The notes under the pieces are model-generated. The model ran no database searches. It was given only the letters and a program-made list of their open reading frames with translations, and was not told where the DNA came from. Made by a program: the position numbers and the translations under genes. 39,327 nucleotides of DNA from the NCBI GenBank assembly GCA_903873585.1, contig CAIQOV010000054.1, positions 1 to 39,327 of the forward strand, read 5' to 3'. Of this stretch, positions 1-9,278 are shown piece by piece (within the stretch, counting starts at the first letter, position 1; each line of letters begins with the position of its first letter). This DNA is from an uncultured Rhodobacterales bacterium. Lineage in GTDB: Bacteria; Pseudomonadota; Alphaproteobacteria; Rhodobacterales; Rhodobacteraceae.

Positions 1-1908
1 GGCGCGGGCAATGACACGCTGATCGGCGGCGCTGGGAACGACACCTATGTGGTCGATAGCGCCAACGATGTGGTGACCGAACTGGACGGCGGCGGCACTG
101 ATACTGTGCAATCCTCTGCCAGCTTCACGCTAAGTGATTTTGTCGACAACCTGACGCTGACGGGGAATGGATCGCTCTCTGGCACCGGCAACGCGCTGAA
201 CAACGTGATCACGGGTAACAGTGGCAACAACGTTCTAGACGGCGGTGATGGCAATGACACGCTGAACGGCGGCGCGGGCAATGACACGCTGATCGGCGGG
301 GCTGGGAATGACACCTATGTGGTCGATAGCGCCAACGATGTGGTGACTGAACAGGACGGCGGCGGCGCAGATACTGTGCAATCTTCGATCAGCTTCACGC
401 TGGGTGATTTTGTCGACAACCTGACGCTGACGGGGACGAACGCGCTGTCTGGCACGGGCAACGCCCTGAACAACGTGATCACGGGCAACTCTGGCAACAA
501 TCTGCTTTCGGGCGGTGCGGGCGATGACACGCTGGCCGGCGGGGCAGGCAATGACACCTATGTGGTCGACAGCGTCAACGATGTGGTGACTGAGATTGAT
601 GGCGAAGGTACCGATATTGTCCAAGCCTCGGTCACCTATACGATCAGCGGTTTTGTCGACAATCTAAGACTTACTGGCACTGACGCCATCAACGGCACAG
701 GCAATGCCCTGAACAACGTGATCACGGGCAACGCCGCCAACAACGCCCTGTCAGGGGCTGCGGGCAATGACACGATCTACGGCGGGGATGGAAACGACAC
801 CCTGACGGGCGGTAGCGACGATGACAAATTGGTGGGCGGTAGCGGCAACGACACCTATTATCTGGACACTGTAAAGGACGAGGTCACCGAACTTGTCAAC
901 CAAGGCCAAGACATCGTTATTGCATCCTTCAGCTATACGCTCGGCGCAAACGTCGAGAACTTGACCTTGTCAGACGGCACGCAAAACATCGACGGCACTG
1001 GCAACAGCGCCGCCAACACGCTGATCGGCAACAATGGCAACAACGTCTTGTCGGGTCTTGGCGGCAACGACTGGGTGCAAGGTCTTGACGGGAATGACGC
1101 GCTTTACGGCGGAGCGGGCAACGACACATTGGAAGCTGGCAGCGGCACTTCATCCCTTTATGGTGGGGCTGATGATGACGTTCTCACGACACTGGGCGGC
1201 AACTCTACGCTAGATGGCGGCACCGGCAACGATACCCTAAGCGGCGGCACCGCCAACGACCTGTTGTATGGCCGCGCGGGGAACGATGTTTTCAACGCCG
1301 CAGATGGCGCGGATGTTGCCTATGGCGGGGCGGATAATGACTCGATGTCCGGTGGCGCGGGCAATGATTCCCTGTTTGGCGATGCCGGCAACGACAGTCT
1401 TTATGGCGGTGACGGGGCAGACACATTGGATGGTGGCAGCGGCAATGATCTGATTTACGCAAACGACACCACCAGTTCACAAGCCGATGCAAACCAGCTT
1501 TACGGCGGCGCAGGCAATGACACGCTGTATGGCAGCGGGGGCAGCGACATCTTGGCGGGCGGCGTCGGGAATGATGATCTAACGGGCGGTGGCGGCGATG
1601 ATAGCTTTGTGTTCAAAGCCAACGGCGGAATTGACCATATCACCGACTTCACCTCTGGCGAAGATTACATCAATATCGGTGCGTTCTTGGGCGGCACCGG
1701 ACCTATGTCAGAGGCGGCGTTCTATGCGGCAAGTGGGGCTGTTTCGGGCCATGATCGGGATGACCGCTTCATCTATAACGAGACGACTGGCGCTTTGTAT
1801 TATGACAAAGACGGCAGCGGTTCCAAAGCAGCGGTGCAAATTGCTGTGCTGGATAAGGTCGACGGACACCTGCCAACTTTGACCTACACCGATTTCATCT
1901 TAGGCTAA
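1..1908 (+). CDS. RTX calcium-binding repeat protein, 5' truncated by window edge
   Basis: The frame is open from base 1, so the N-terminus lies outside the window. The product is almost wholly GGxGNDxLx nonapeptide repeats, which bind Ca2+ and form a beta-roll in the RTX family. Blocks of about 80-90 residues recur: a TYVVDS strand, a D(G)TDTVQSS / FTLSDFVDNLTLTG segment, then GTGNALNNVITGN and several nonapeptides. Modules start near bases 43, 313, 556 and 853. From about 1080 the blocks give way to plain nonapeptide runs. The last ~110 residues (IDHITDFTSGEDYI, then HDRDDRFIYNETTGALYYD) have the aspartate-rich, hydrophobic-ended character of a type I secretion signal and match the C-terminus of the next gene. 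No catalytic domain is visible. Probably secreted or cell-surface; export genes are not in the window. The family is clear, the role unknown. A strong terminator follows. Confidence 0.9.
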   Translation, partial: GAGNDTLIGGAGNDTYVVDSANDVVTELDGGGTDTVQSSASFTLSDFVDNLTLTGNGSLSGTGNALNNVITGNSGNNVLDGGDGNDTLNGGAGNDTLIGGAGNDTYVVDSANDVVTEQDGGGADTVQSSISFTLGDFVDNLTLTGTNALSGTGNALNNVITGNSGNNLLSGGAGDDTLAGGAGNDTYVVDSVNDVVTEIDGEGTDIVQASVTYTISGFVDNLRLTGTDAINGTGNALNNVITGNAANNALSGAAGNDTIYGGDGNDTLTGGSDDDKLVGGSGNDTYYLDTVKDEVTELVNQGQDIVIASFSYTLGANVENLTLSDGTQNIDGTGNSAANTLIGNNGNNVLSGLGGNDWVQGLDGNDALYGGAGNDTLEAGSGTSSLYGGADDDVLTTLGGNSTLDGGTGNDTLSGGTANDLLYGRAGNDVFNAADGADVAYGGADNDSMSGGAGNDSLFGDAGNDSLYGGDGADTLDGGSGNDLIYANDTTSSQADANQLYGGAGNDTLYGSGGSDILAGGVGNDDLTGGGGDDSFVFKANGGIDHITDFTSGEDYINIGAFLGGTGPMSEAAFYAASGAVSGHDRDDRFIYNETTGALYYDKDGSGSKAAVQIAVLDKVDGHLPTLTYTDFILG

Positions 1909-1952
1909 GCGCAGACAAGTCGCAGTTTCAGCGACGAACATCACGACCTATG

Positions 1953-1983
1953 GACGGCGGGCACGAAGCCCGCCGTCTTTTTT
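1953..1983 (+). terminator. Rho-independent terminator after first RTX gene
   Basis: A perfect 10-bp stem (GACGGCGGGC / GCCCGCCGTC) with loop ACGAA is followed directly by six T. It lies 44 bases after the stop codon, so the second RTX gene probably has its own promoter in the A/T-richer 1984-2128 stretch. I could not identify convincing -35/-10 boxes there. Confidence 0.85.
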
Positions 1984-2128
1984 GCCTGGCGACAGGGTGC
2001 CAGCGCCGGCGCGGCGTTCCTGTGACTTCCAAAATCAACTTTAGTGTAACTTTTGGGGTGAATGAGAAAAAACTTTAGGTTAAGAATCAGTGAAGAAGTT
2101 ATGCACCCCTTTTTCACAAGAGATCCCC

Positions 2129-5100
2129 ATGACACAGACATTTGATCAAGACCTGATCGGCACCGATGGCGACGACACACAAACCGCCCCGCAGTCGGGA
2201 AATTACGCCATCTACGGATACGGCGGTAACGATGCGCAGACCGGTGGTGACGGCAATGACTTGCTGGATGGCGGCACGGGTGACGACCTGATGAGCGGCG
2301 GCGCTGGCGATGACACCTATGTGGTCGACAGCCTCGACGATGTCGTGGTGGAAGGTTACAGAATAGAAATCGTCGACATCGACGGTTATTATAATGAAAG
2401 CTACGTCCAAAACGGCATCGACACGATCGTCACCGCGCTAAACTACACGCTGGATGACAATGTCGAAAACCTGACGCTGACGGGGACGGACGCGCTGACT
2501 GGCACAGGCAACGCGCTGGACAACCTGATCACCGGCAACAGTGGCGACAACAGTCTATTTGGCGGTGATGGCAATGACACGCTGGACGGCGGCGCGGGCA
2601 ATGACACGCTGACAGGCGGCGCTGGGAATGACACCTATGTGGTCGACAGCGAAGGCGATGTCGTTATCGAAGATTACCGCAGCGGCATAGATACCGTGCA
2701 ATCTTCGGTCGATTATAGGCTGAGTGACACTGTCGAAAACCTGACTCTGACGGGGTCGGGCGCACTGTCTGGCACAGGCAACGACCGGGACAACGTGATC
2801 ATCGGCAACAGTGGTGACAACAGTCTATATGGGGGGGGGGCCAAAGACACGCTGAACGGCGGCGCGGGCAATGACACGATGATGGGCGGGACTGGGGATG
2901 ACACCTATCTCGTCGACAGTGAAGGCGATGTTATTGTCGAATATGACAGTCAAGGCGTCGATACTGTGGAAACCTCGCTCAATTACACGCTGGGTGAATT
3001 TGTAGACAATCTGACGCTGACGGGGACGGACGCACTGTTTGGCACAGGCAACGCGCTAGGCAACGTGATCACCGGCAACAGCGGCGACAACACGCTTGAC
3101 GGTGCTGCTGGCAATGACACGATGATCGGCGGCGCGGGCGACGACACCTATATCGTCGACAGCGAAGGCGATGTTATTGTCGAAAATATGAGTTCAGACG
3201 TGGATACTGTGAAATCCTCGGCCAATTACACGCTGAGCGACGACATCGAAAATCTGACGCTGACGGGGTCTGACTCACTGTCTGGCACAGGCAACTGGTC
3301 GCACAACCTGATCATCGGCAACAGTGGCAACAACGCGCTTTACGGGGATGGTGGCAATGATACGCTGAACGGCGGGGCGGGGGAGGATACGCTGACAGGC
3401 GGGATGGGTGATGACACCTTTATGGTCGACAGCCTCAACGATGTCGTGGTGGAAGGTTACACAATAGAAACCCGCTACCGCAATGATCTTCCTTATGATT
3501 TATACGTCCAAAACGGCATCGACACCATCGTCACCGCGCTAAACAACTACACCTTGGCTGACAATGTCGAAAACCTGACGCTGACGGGGCGTGGCGACCT
3601 TACCGGCACAGGCAACGACCTGGACAATATGATGACGGGGACCGATGGCAAAAATGAACTGTTTGGTGGCGAGGGCCGGGACTCTTTGATCGGTGGGTTG
3701 GGCGCCGACACGCTGTACGGCGGCAATGGCGACGATTGGCTTTTTGGCGGTGCCGACGGAATTTACCACGTCTATGATCCGAATTGGACCGAACGGTCGT
3801 ACCCGGTAGATACTTTGTATGGTGGCGAAGGCAACGATAGTTATTTTGTGAAACATGCCAAGGACGTTGTGATCGAAACAGGTGAAGGAAACGATACGGT
3901 CTATGCGTCGGGGTCCTATACGATAAAACAAAATGTTGAAAACCTATTTCTGCTTGGCCGCAAGGTTATTAACGGAACTGGCAATGAGTTGGACAACAGA
4001 CTCAATGGTAATGAAAGTAAGAACATCCTGCGTGGCCTTGATGGTGCGGATTCTATGGATGGCAGCTACGGCAACGACATACTATATGGTGGCAACGGCG
4101 ATGATACGTTGGACGGCGGTTATGAACTTGACGAATTATACGGGGGCGCGGGCAATGACACCTATTATGTCGATAGTATAGACGACAAAGTCTTCGAAAA
4201 GTCTGACGGCGGTCTTTCCGATACTGTTTTCGCAAGCATGTCTTTTATCCTGAGCAACTTTGTCGAGAATTTGACCCTGATCGATCCTAAATTTTCTTAT
4301 GACACTCAAATGGACGGTACGGGTAACAAGTGGGACAATTATATAACCGGTAACGATTTACAAAACATCTTGTCCGGGAAGGATGGCAACGACACTATCA
4401 TAGGTGGAATGGGGGCCGACACGCTTTATGGCGGCTACGGGGAAGACAGCCTCAAGAGCGATGGTGAAAATAGCAAATTGTATGGCCTCTATGGGCAAGA
4501 CACTCTTGAGAGCCGTGGTACACTCAGCGAATTGTATGGCGGCGCGGATAATGACACGCTGATCACTACTGACAGTTGGAACGACACATTGGATGGCGGT
4601 GCGGGCGATGATGTGTTGTCGGCTGGCAGCGGCTATAACATTCTACGTGGCGGGGCCGATAATGACCTACTTCAGGCGCGTGATGGCTATAATGACCTCT
4701 ACGGCGGCACTGGCAACGATACGCTGACGGCTGGCAGTGGCGGCAATAGGCTTTATGGCGGAATAGGGGATGATAAGCTGACCGCAGCATCTTCCAATGA
4801 GCTTTACGGCGGCTCCGGGAATGATACGCTAACAGCGGGCCTTGGGGGCGGCTATGCCTATGGCGGATCGGGGGAAGATAATCTCTTGGCCAAAGACGGC
4901 ACTAAACTTTACGGCGGTTCGGAAAATGACATCTTAACAACCCACGCAGAATACAACGGCTACAACACGCTTTATGGCGGGGCTGGAGATGATCAGCTTT
5001 CGGCAGAGCGTCTTGGGAATAAGCTTTATGGCGATGCTGGCAATGACACATTAAATCTCGATGGCGGTAACAGCACCCTTTATGGCGGTACGGGCGATGA

Positions 5101-5848
5101 TACTTTAGAAGCTGACTCAGCCGATACTGATAATCCAAACTTCCTCTATGGCGGGGATGATAACGATGTTCTGACGGCACATGGTGATGGCAATAAGCTA
5201 TATGGTGACGCCGGAAATGATATGTTGAATGCAGACGGTTCCAACAACACCCTTTATGGCGGTTCCGGTAATGACACGATGAATTCCGGCGCAGACCAAG
5301 CCGGCCAAAATAACCTCTACGGCGCCGACGGAGACGATCTGATTACGGCATATGGTGATGGCAATATGATTTATGGCGGTTCCGGGAATGATACTCTGAC
5401 GGGATCCGGTTCCGAAAACTATCTGTTCGGCGGGGCAGGGAGTGACATTCTTACCGCGACCGATGGCGATGGAAACCAGCTGGCTGGTGGCACGTGGAAC
5501 GATACAATGACCGGCGGCAGCGGGGAAGATTATTTCATCTTCGATCTGCGCGGCGGGGTTGATCATATCACCAACTTCACCTCGGGTCTTGATCACATTG
5601 CACTTTCGTCAGCGATGGTGACTGAGCTTGGCGGTATTGCTGCCCTGAGTGAAGGCGCCTTCTATGTCGATGCCGTTGCGGTGGCGGGTCACGATGCCGA
5701 CGACCGGCTGATCTTCAACTCTACAACCCACACATTGTACTACGACGCCGACGGCAATGGAGAGGCGAAGGCGGTGAAAATCGCGGTGCTTGATATGAAC
5801 GGCGGTGTCACACCAACATTGGCCTACACCGATTTCATTTTCGGCTAA
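2129..5848 (+). CDS. Large RTX repeat protein, 1239 aa, paralogue of upstream gene
   Basis: I place the start at ATG 2129 (MTQTFDQDLIG), behind AAGAGATCCCC; an in-frame GTG at 2090 would add 13 unconvincing residues. The first ~700 residues hold seven modules like those of the upstream gene (TYVVDS-type strands near 2318, 2633, 2906, 3149, 3416, 3840 and 4159). Modules 1 and 5 carry an insert starting VVVEGY. From about 4424 to 5479 there are ~20 units of about 18 residues on the pattern LYGGxGNDxLxxxxxxN, alternating a canonical Ca-binding nonapeptide with a degenerate one. The C-terminus (YFIFDLRGGVDHITNF, HDADDRLIFNSTTHTLYYD) is homologous to that of the upstream gene and is a probable type I secretion signal. 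No enzymatic domain is seen. A run of ten G at 2831-2840 lies inside one repeat. Likely a secreted adhesin, matrix or surface-layer-like protein; that role is inference. Confidence 0.92.
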   Translation: MTQTFDQDLIGTDGDDTQTAPQSGNYAIYGYGGNDAQTGGDGNDLLDGGTGDDLMSGGAGDDTYVVDSLDDVVVEGYRIEIVDIDGYYNESYVQNGIDTIVTALNYTLDDNVENLTLTGTDALTGTGNALDNLITGNSGDNSLFGGDGNDTLDGGAGNDTLTGGAGNDTYVVDSEGDVVIEDYRSGIDTVQSSVDYRLSDTVENLTLTGSGALSGTGNDRDNVIIGNSGDNSLYGGGAKDTLNGGAGNDTMMGGTGDDTYLVDSEGDVIVEYDSQGVDTVETSLNYTLGEFVDNLTLTGTDALFGTGNALGNVITGNSGDNTLDGAAGNDTMIGGAGDDTYIVDSEGDVIVENMSSDVDTVKSSANYTLSDDIENLTLTGSDSLSGTGNWSHNLIIGNSGNNALYGDGGNDTLNGGAGEDTLTGGMGDDTFMVDSLNDVVVEGYTIETRYRNDLPYDLYVQNGIDTIVTALNNYTLADNVENLTLTGRGDLTGTGNDLDNMMTGTDGKNELFGGEGRDSLIGGLGADTLYGGNGDDWLFGGADGIYHVYDPNWTERSYPVDTLYGGEGNDSYFVKHAKDVVIETGEGNDTVYASGSYTIKQNVENLFLLGRKVINGTGNELDNRLNGNESKNILRGLDGADSMDGSYGNDILYGGNGDDTLDGGYELDELYGGAGNDTYYVDSIDDKVFEKSDGGLSDTVFASMSFILSNFVENLTLIDPKFSYDTQMDGTGNKWDNYITGNDLQNILSGKDGNDTIIGGMGADTLYGGYGEDSLKSDGENSKLYGLYGQDTLESRGTLSELYGGADNDTLITTDSWNDTLDGGAGDDVLSAGSGYNILRGGADNDLLQARDGYNDLYGGTGNDTLTAGSGGNRLYGGIGDDKLTAASSNELYGGSGNDTLTAGLGGGYAYGGSGEDNLLAKDGTKLYGGSENDILTTHAEYNGYNTLYGGAGDDQLSAERLGNKLYGDAGNDTLNLDGGNSTLYGGTGDDTLEADSADTDNPNFLYGGDDNDVLTAHGDGNKLYGDAGNDMLNADGSNNTLYGGSGNDTMNSGADQAGQNNLYGADGDDLITAYGDGNMIYGGSGNDTLTGSGSENYLFGGAGSDILTATDGDGNQLAGGTWNDTMTGGSGEDYFIFDLRGGVDHITNFTSGLDHIALSSAMVTELGGIAALSEGAFYVDAVAVAGHDADDRLIFNSTTHTLYYDADGNGEAKAVKIAVLDMNGGVTPTLAYTDFIFG

Positions 5849-5866
5849 ACGACCGTGCAAATCATT

Positions 5867-5898
5867 CCAGCGGGCCATGCTGCGGCCCGCTGGTTCTT
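5867..5898 (+). terminator. Hairpin terminator after second RTX gene
   Basis: A perfect 10-bp stem CCAGCGGGCC / GGCCCGCTGG with a 7-base loop is followed by TTCTT. It sits 18 bases beyond the RTX stop and just before the convergent gene ending at 5909, so it may serve both strands. Confidence 0.7.
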
Positions 5899-5908
5899 GC
5901 GAAAAACG

Positions 5909-6238
5909 TCAGGTCTTCGCTTTGATCCGCGCAATATAGCCGCTTAAATCGTCAACCTCGCTGCGGGCGTCTTGCAGGCTTTCCAAGGTGGCGGTCAATT
6001 CGGCCTCGGTCTGGGCGATTTGGTCCATCAACTCGGCCTCGCGCTGTTCCAGATACAAAATCGCCTGATCGCGGGTTTCTTCGGCCTCGTGCAGGGCTTG
6101 GGCCAACAGGTCCATCTCGGCGATGTCGACACCTGCCACGCGGGTGAAGCGGTGCAGCAGCCAATAGGTGAACCAGCCCAAGGCAAAGGCCGCAAGCAAG
6201 ACAATGGCGGTGGCGATGATCAGTTGCGTGCGGTTCAT
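5909..6238 (-). CDS. Small membrane-anchored coiled-coil protein, 109 aa
   Basis: The N-terminus MNRTQLIIATAIVLLAAF and following residues form one transmembrane helix (about residues 5-30). After it comes a Glu/Ala/Gln-rich heptad-like region (about 42-105, with EAEETRDQAILYLEQREAEL), so one long coiled coil is predicted. I do not recognise a named family. It is the last gene of a minus-strand run after ubiA and the OmpA-domain gene, with 45 bases between it and the latter. That suggests a shared transcript and possibly a shared envelope role; this is inference from position only. Confidence 0.75.
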   Translation of the reverse strand: MNRTQLIIATAIVLLAAFALGWFTYWLLHRFTRVAGVDIAEMDLLAQALHEAEETRDQAILYLEQREAELMDQIAQTEAELTATLESLQDARSEVDDLSGYIARIKAKT

Positions 6239-6283
6239 GGCGTTTGTGTGGTCTTTGCATCGAGGGGCGTCAAGGGGCTGGGC

Positions 6284-8266
6284 TTAGCCCTTGGGGCGCG
6301 CGGGGGGTTTGATGGTTGGCGTTTGGGGTGCAAGCGGCGTGCCATCGGGCGAGGTTTCCACCGCAGGCTTGGCGTTCGGGCCGGGCACTGCGCCACTTGC
6401 GGCTTTGATCAGGGTAAATTCAATGCGGCGGTTCGTCTCTCGCCCCGCCTCGGTGCCGTTATCGGCGATGGGCACGCTTTCGCCGTAGCCCACGGCGCGC
6501 ATGCCTGACACATCAACCTCGTGGTTCAACAGGGCCATCAACACCGCCTCGGCCCGCGCTTGGCTTAGCGCCAGATTGCCTTGGGTTGACCCTTGGGCAT
6601 CGGTGTGGCCGCCGATTTCCATCTTGATCGCGGTGCAGTTCTTCAATGCCTGCGCCAAAGCCCCCATCGCCAAAGACGAGGCTGCATCAAGTTCGGCAGA
6701 GCCGGGGTCGAAGCTGATCTCGTGCTGCGTTTGCACCGCTTGCAGGCGGTCAAGACATTCCTGCGGGGTGGGCAAGCCTTCCATCGGGTCAAGCGCCTTG
6801 TCATAGCGCACATTCACCTTGAACGGGCGGCCTTGCCCCAACCGGTCTGACAATATCTGCGACACTTTGTCAGACGCCGTCTTTTGCCCCGAAATGCCCG
6901 TCACTTCGACCGTCTCTTGCAAGACCTGCACCTTGCCAGAGTCTAGCACCGATAGCGCTTGCACGCCGGCCAAAACCCGTTCCGTCCAGCCATCGGGCAA
7001 GCTTGGGTCGGGCAGGGTGGCCACGACGACCTTGTCAGCACCAAAGCGCGCCTTGGCAAAACTGGTGACAACAGTTTGCATCAAGCTGTCGCCCAAGCGC
7101 CCGCGCAGTGTGGCGCGGTGGGTTTTGGCGTCAAGCGTGGCCGTAAACTCTGCCGTGGCGGGGGTGGTGGATACTTCGGCCTTTTCCGGCATTTTGGCAT
7201 CTAGCGAAAAGACATCCGGCAAAGCGGCGCGCAGGCCCCCAACCGCGCTGTCAAAGCTGTCTTGGCTGACCGTCTCCGCCGCCAAAAGGGTGATGTCGGC
7301 ATCCGAAAACGTCACCGTTCCCGCCCCCATCGCCGCAAGTGCGCCAATCGCATCAGACGTTGCCTGCGCCCATGACGGGCTGGGCACACCCATGCCCACG
7401 GTGCAGGTCAAGTCGCCCTGTGCCCCCGCCGCCACCGCCGCCGCCAGAATGCGGTCGCGCGCCGCTTCCGTATCGGCAGAGCAGGCATCAAACCGCGCGC
7501 CCTCTGCGTCAATCACAAAGCGCAGGGTAAAGGGAGTTAGAACCGGACGCGGGGCCGAAATGGCCGTGTTGATGACCAAGCCCTGCGGTGCGGCTCTGTC
7601 CAAGGCCGCCTCAAACTGGCGCTTTTCACTTTCAGAACTTGCGATGGCGATGATCGCCACCCCCTCAGCCGAGATAGAGATCTTGGCCCGTGGCAACAGG
7701 TTTAGGGCCGTCACACCAAAACTTAGCGCATCCTCCCACAGGGCAGGGCCGGGATAGGCTGCGGTTTCCAACATATCGGTGGGTTGTTCGGGTGCCGCGA
7801 TTGCCGCCGCAGCCTCGGCCAGCTTGGCCTTATCGGGGCCTTCGGGCAAAAGGCCGATCAGTTGCACGCCGTCATCATTGCGCATCATTTCCACCGAAAA
7901 GCGCGGTGGGGCGACGACTTTGGCCGGTTCAACCGCGAAATCATCGTGCAAACGGCCCGAATCCACCAAGGTGCCCGCCAAGTTTACAGCCGCAAAGCGC
8001 TGCGCCTCGGTTGGGGCCGTGCCGGTAAGGGATACGATCAGCCCATCGGTGTTCACATAGGCCCAAGAATACCCCGCCGTCAGCATCTTTGTTCGGATGA
8101 CTTCGGCGGTGCGGCTTTCCACTAGAACCGCCAGCCCCCAGCCCACCAGCAAGGCCAGACAACCCGCGAAGGCAAAGGCCGCGCAGGCCAGCACCCAAGC
8201 CCAAAGTGGCTTTCGCAGCGCTGGCATGTCAAAGACGGGCAGGGTGGCCAAGGGCAACATCTCCAA
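6284..8266 (-). CDS. OmpA-family envelope protein, ~650 aa
   Basis: One N-terminal transmembrane segment (about residues 21-49, WAWVLACAAFAFAGCLALLV) precedes a long periplasmic region. That region contains BON-like stretches such as DGLIVSLTGTAPTEAQRFAAV. The C-terminal ~110 residues are an OmpA/MotB peptidoglycan-binding domain: IGGHTDAQGS, LSQARAEAV, GYGESVPIADN and ETNRRIEF are all present. It probably bridges the inner membrane and peptidoglycan. The longest frame starts at TTG 8266. ATG 8260 or ATG 8227 (MPALRKPLWAW) are alternatives, and neither has a well-spaced Shine-Dalgarno, so the start is uncertain. It lies 46 bases after ubiA and probably shares its transcript. Confidence 0.85.
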   Translation of the reverse strand: MEMLPLATLPVFDMPALRKPLWAWVLACAAFAFAGCLALLVGWGLAVLVESRTAEVIRTKMLTAGYSWAYVNTDGLIVSLTGTAPTEAQRFAAVNLAGTLVDSGRLHDDFAVEPAKVVAPPRFSVEMMRNDDGVQLIGLLPEGPDKAKLAEAAAAIAAPEQPTDMLETAAYPGPALWEDALSFGVTALNLLPRAKISISAEGVAIIAIASSESEKRQFEAALDRAAPQGLVINTAISAPRPVLTPFTLRFVIDAEGARFDACSADTEAARDRILAAAVAAGAQGDLTCTVGMGVPSPSWAQATSDAIGALAAMGAGTVTFSDADITLLAAETVSQDSFDSAVGGLRAALPDVFSLDAKMPEKAEVSTTPATAEFTATLDAKTHRATLRGRLGDSLMQTVVTSFAKARFGADKVVVATLPDPSLPDGWTERVLAGVQALSVLDSGKVQVLQETVEVTGISGQKTASDKVSQILSDRLGQGRPFKVNVRYDKALDPMEGLPTPQECLDRLQAVQTQHEISFDPGSAELDAASSLAMGALAQALKNCTAIKMEIGGHTDAQGSTQGNLALSQARAEAVLMALLNHEVDVSGMRAVGYGESVPIADNGTEAGRETNRRIEFTLIKAASGAVPGPNAKPAVETSPDGTPLAPQTPTIKPPARPKG

Positions 8267-8312
8267 AAGGCAGCGCGCGGGCAGCCTTAGCCGCTTGGGC
8301 GCGGCGCTTCAA

Positions 8313-9266
8313 TCAAACAGCCGCCGCCATGGCAAGAAACAGCGCAACCAACAGGCCCGCATCGCGGTTGGTGCGAAACGCGCGCAGGCACGATGCCGCA
8401 TCGTCAATATCCAAACGCCGCATTTGGCGCGCCATATGCAGGCCAAAGGCGGCAATTCCCGCCAAGGCTGCGCCCAGCGCCCAACCCTGTGCCTGCGCCA
8501 GCACAACGGCCAGCGCCATCAGCGCCAAGGTGGCCGCTATAAAGCCCCAAAGCCAAGCCCTGCTGTTATCGCCAAACAGCCGCGCGGTGGATTTGACCCC
8601 GATCAGCGCATCGTCATCCTTGTCTTGATGCGCATAGATCGTGTCGTAATACAGCGTCCACGCTATGCCCGCCCCGTAAAGCGCCACTGAAGCGCCATCG
8701 ACGCGCCCCTGATGGGCCGCAAAGACCAAAACCGCGCCCCAGTTAAAGGCCAGCCCTAAAAACACCTGCGGCCACCATGTGAACCGTTTGGCAAAGGGAT
8801 AAATCGCCACCAATCCCAGCGAGGCGATGCCCAACCCCACTGCCAGCCAGTTATAGCTGAACAAGATCAAGGCGGCGATCAGCGCCTGCGCTACCATCCA
8901 CACCACAGCCCCCCGCACCGTCACCGCCCCTGACGGCAGCGGACGGCTTTTGGTGCGCGCCACGGCGGCGTCAATGTGGCGGTCGGTGATGTCATTCCAA
9001 GTGCATCCCGCCCCGCGCATCAAAAAAGCGCCCAAGCCGCAAGACACAGCCAGCCAAAGATCCCACCAGACAAACCCGCTTTCCAGCGCAGCCAGCGTAA
9101 TCCCCCACAGGCACGGGATCAGCAAAAGCCACGTACCAATCGGTCTGTCCGCCCGACTTAGGCGCAGATAGGGCCGCGCCACCGCTGGCGCATAAAGATC
9201 AACCCAATTGCCCTTGGGCGCATCGGCCACGGTCGGACCCTCTGGCATTTTGAACATCTGGGGCAT
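8313..9266 (-). CDS. ubiA: 4-hydroxybenzoate polyprenyltransferase UbiA
   Basis: UbiA attaches the polyprenyl tail to 4-hydroxybenzoate in ubiquinone synthesis, in the inner membrane. Both Asp-rich prenyl-diphosphate/Mg2+ motifs are visible: NDITDRHID (residues 91-99) and YDTIYAHQDKDDD (about 207-219). DRPIGTWLLLIP near residue 40 and eight or nine hydrophobic helices also fit. The 317-residue length is typical. I start at ATG 9266, preceded by GAGAAAGAGCCT; the longer frame to 9332 would run into the divergent rsmE gene. The rsmE start is only 12 bases away on the other strand. Confidence 0.95.
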   Translation of the reverse strand: MPQMFKMPEGPTVADAPKGNWVDLYAPAVARPYLRLSRADRPIGTWLLLIPCLWGITLAALESGFVWWDLWLAVSCGLGAFLMRGAGCTWNDITDRHIDAAVARTKSRPLPSGAVTVRGAVVWMVAQALIAALILFSYNWLAVGLGIASLGLVAIYPFAKRFTWWPQVFLGLAFNWGAVLVFAAHQGRVDGASVALYGAGIAWTLYYDTIYAHQDKDDDALIGVKSTARLFGDNSRAWLWGFIAATLALMALAVVLAQAQGWALGAALAGIAAFGLHMARQMRRLDIDDAASCLRAFRTNRDAGLLVALFLAMAAAV

Positions 9267-9278
9267 AGGCTCTTTCTC

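Noticed and set aside
235-624. Minus-strand open frame of 129 codons, and several like it across the RTX genes
   Set aside because: Periodic antisense shadows of the nonapeptide repeats, with no ribosome site.
2041-2128. Half-site GGTTAAG as a possible CtrA box upstream of the second RTX gene
   Set aside because: Only one half-site is present, without the TTAA-N7-TTAA spacing.
1-5848. Regularly spaced DNA repeats that might suggest a CRISPR array
   Set aside because: They are coding RTX repeats in a continuous frame, without constant repeats and unique spacers.
6819-7757. 312-codon plus-strand frame
   Set aside because: Antisense to the OmpA-family gene; Ser/Ala/Pro-rich composition typical of a GC-rich shadow frame.
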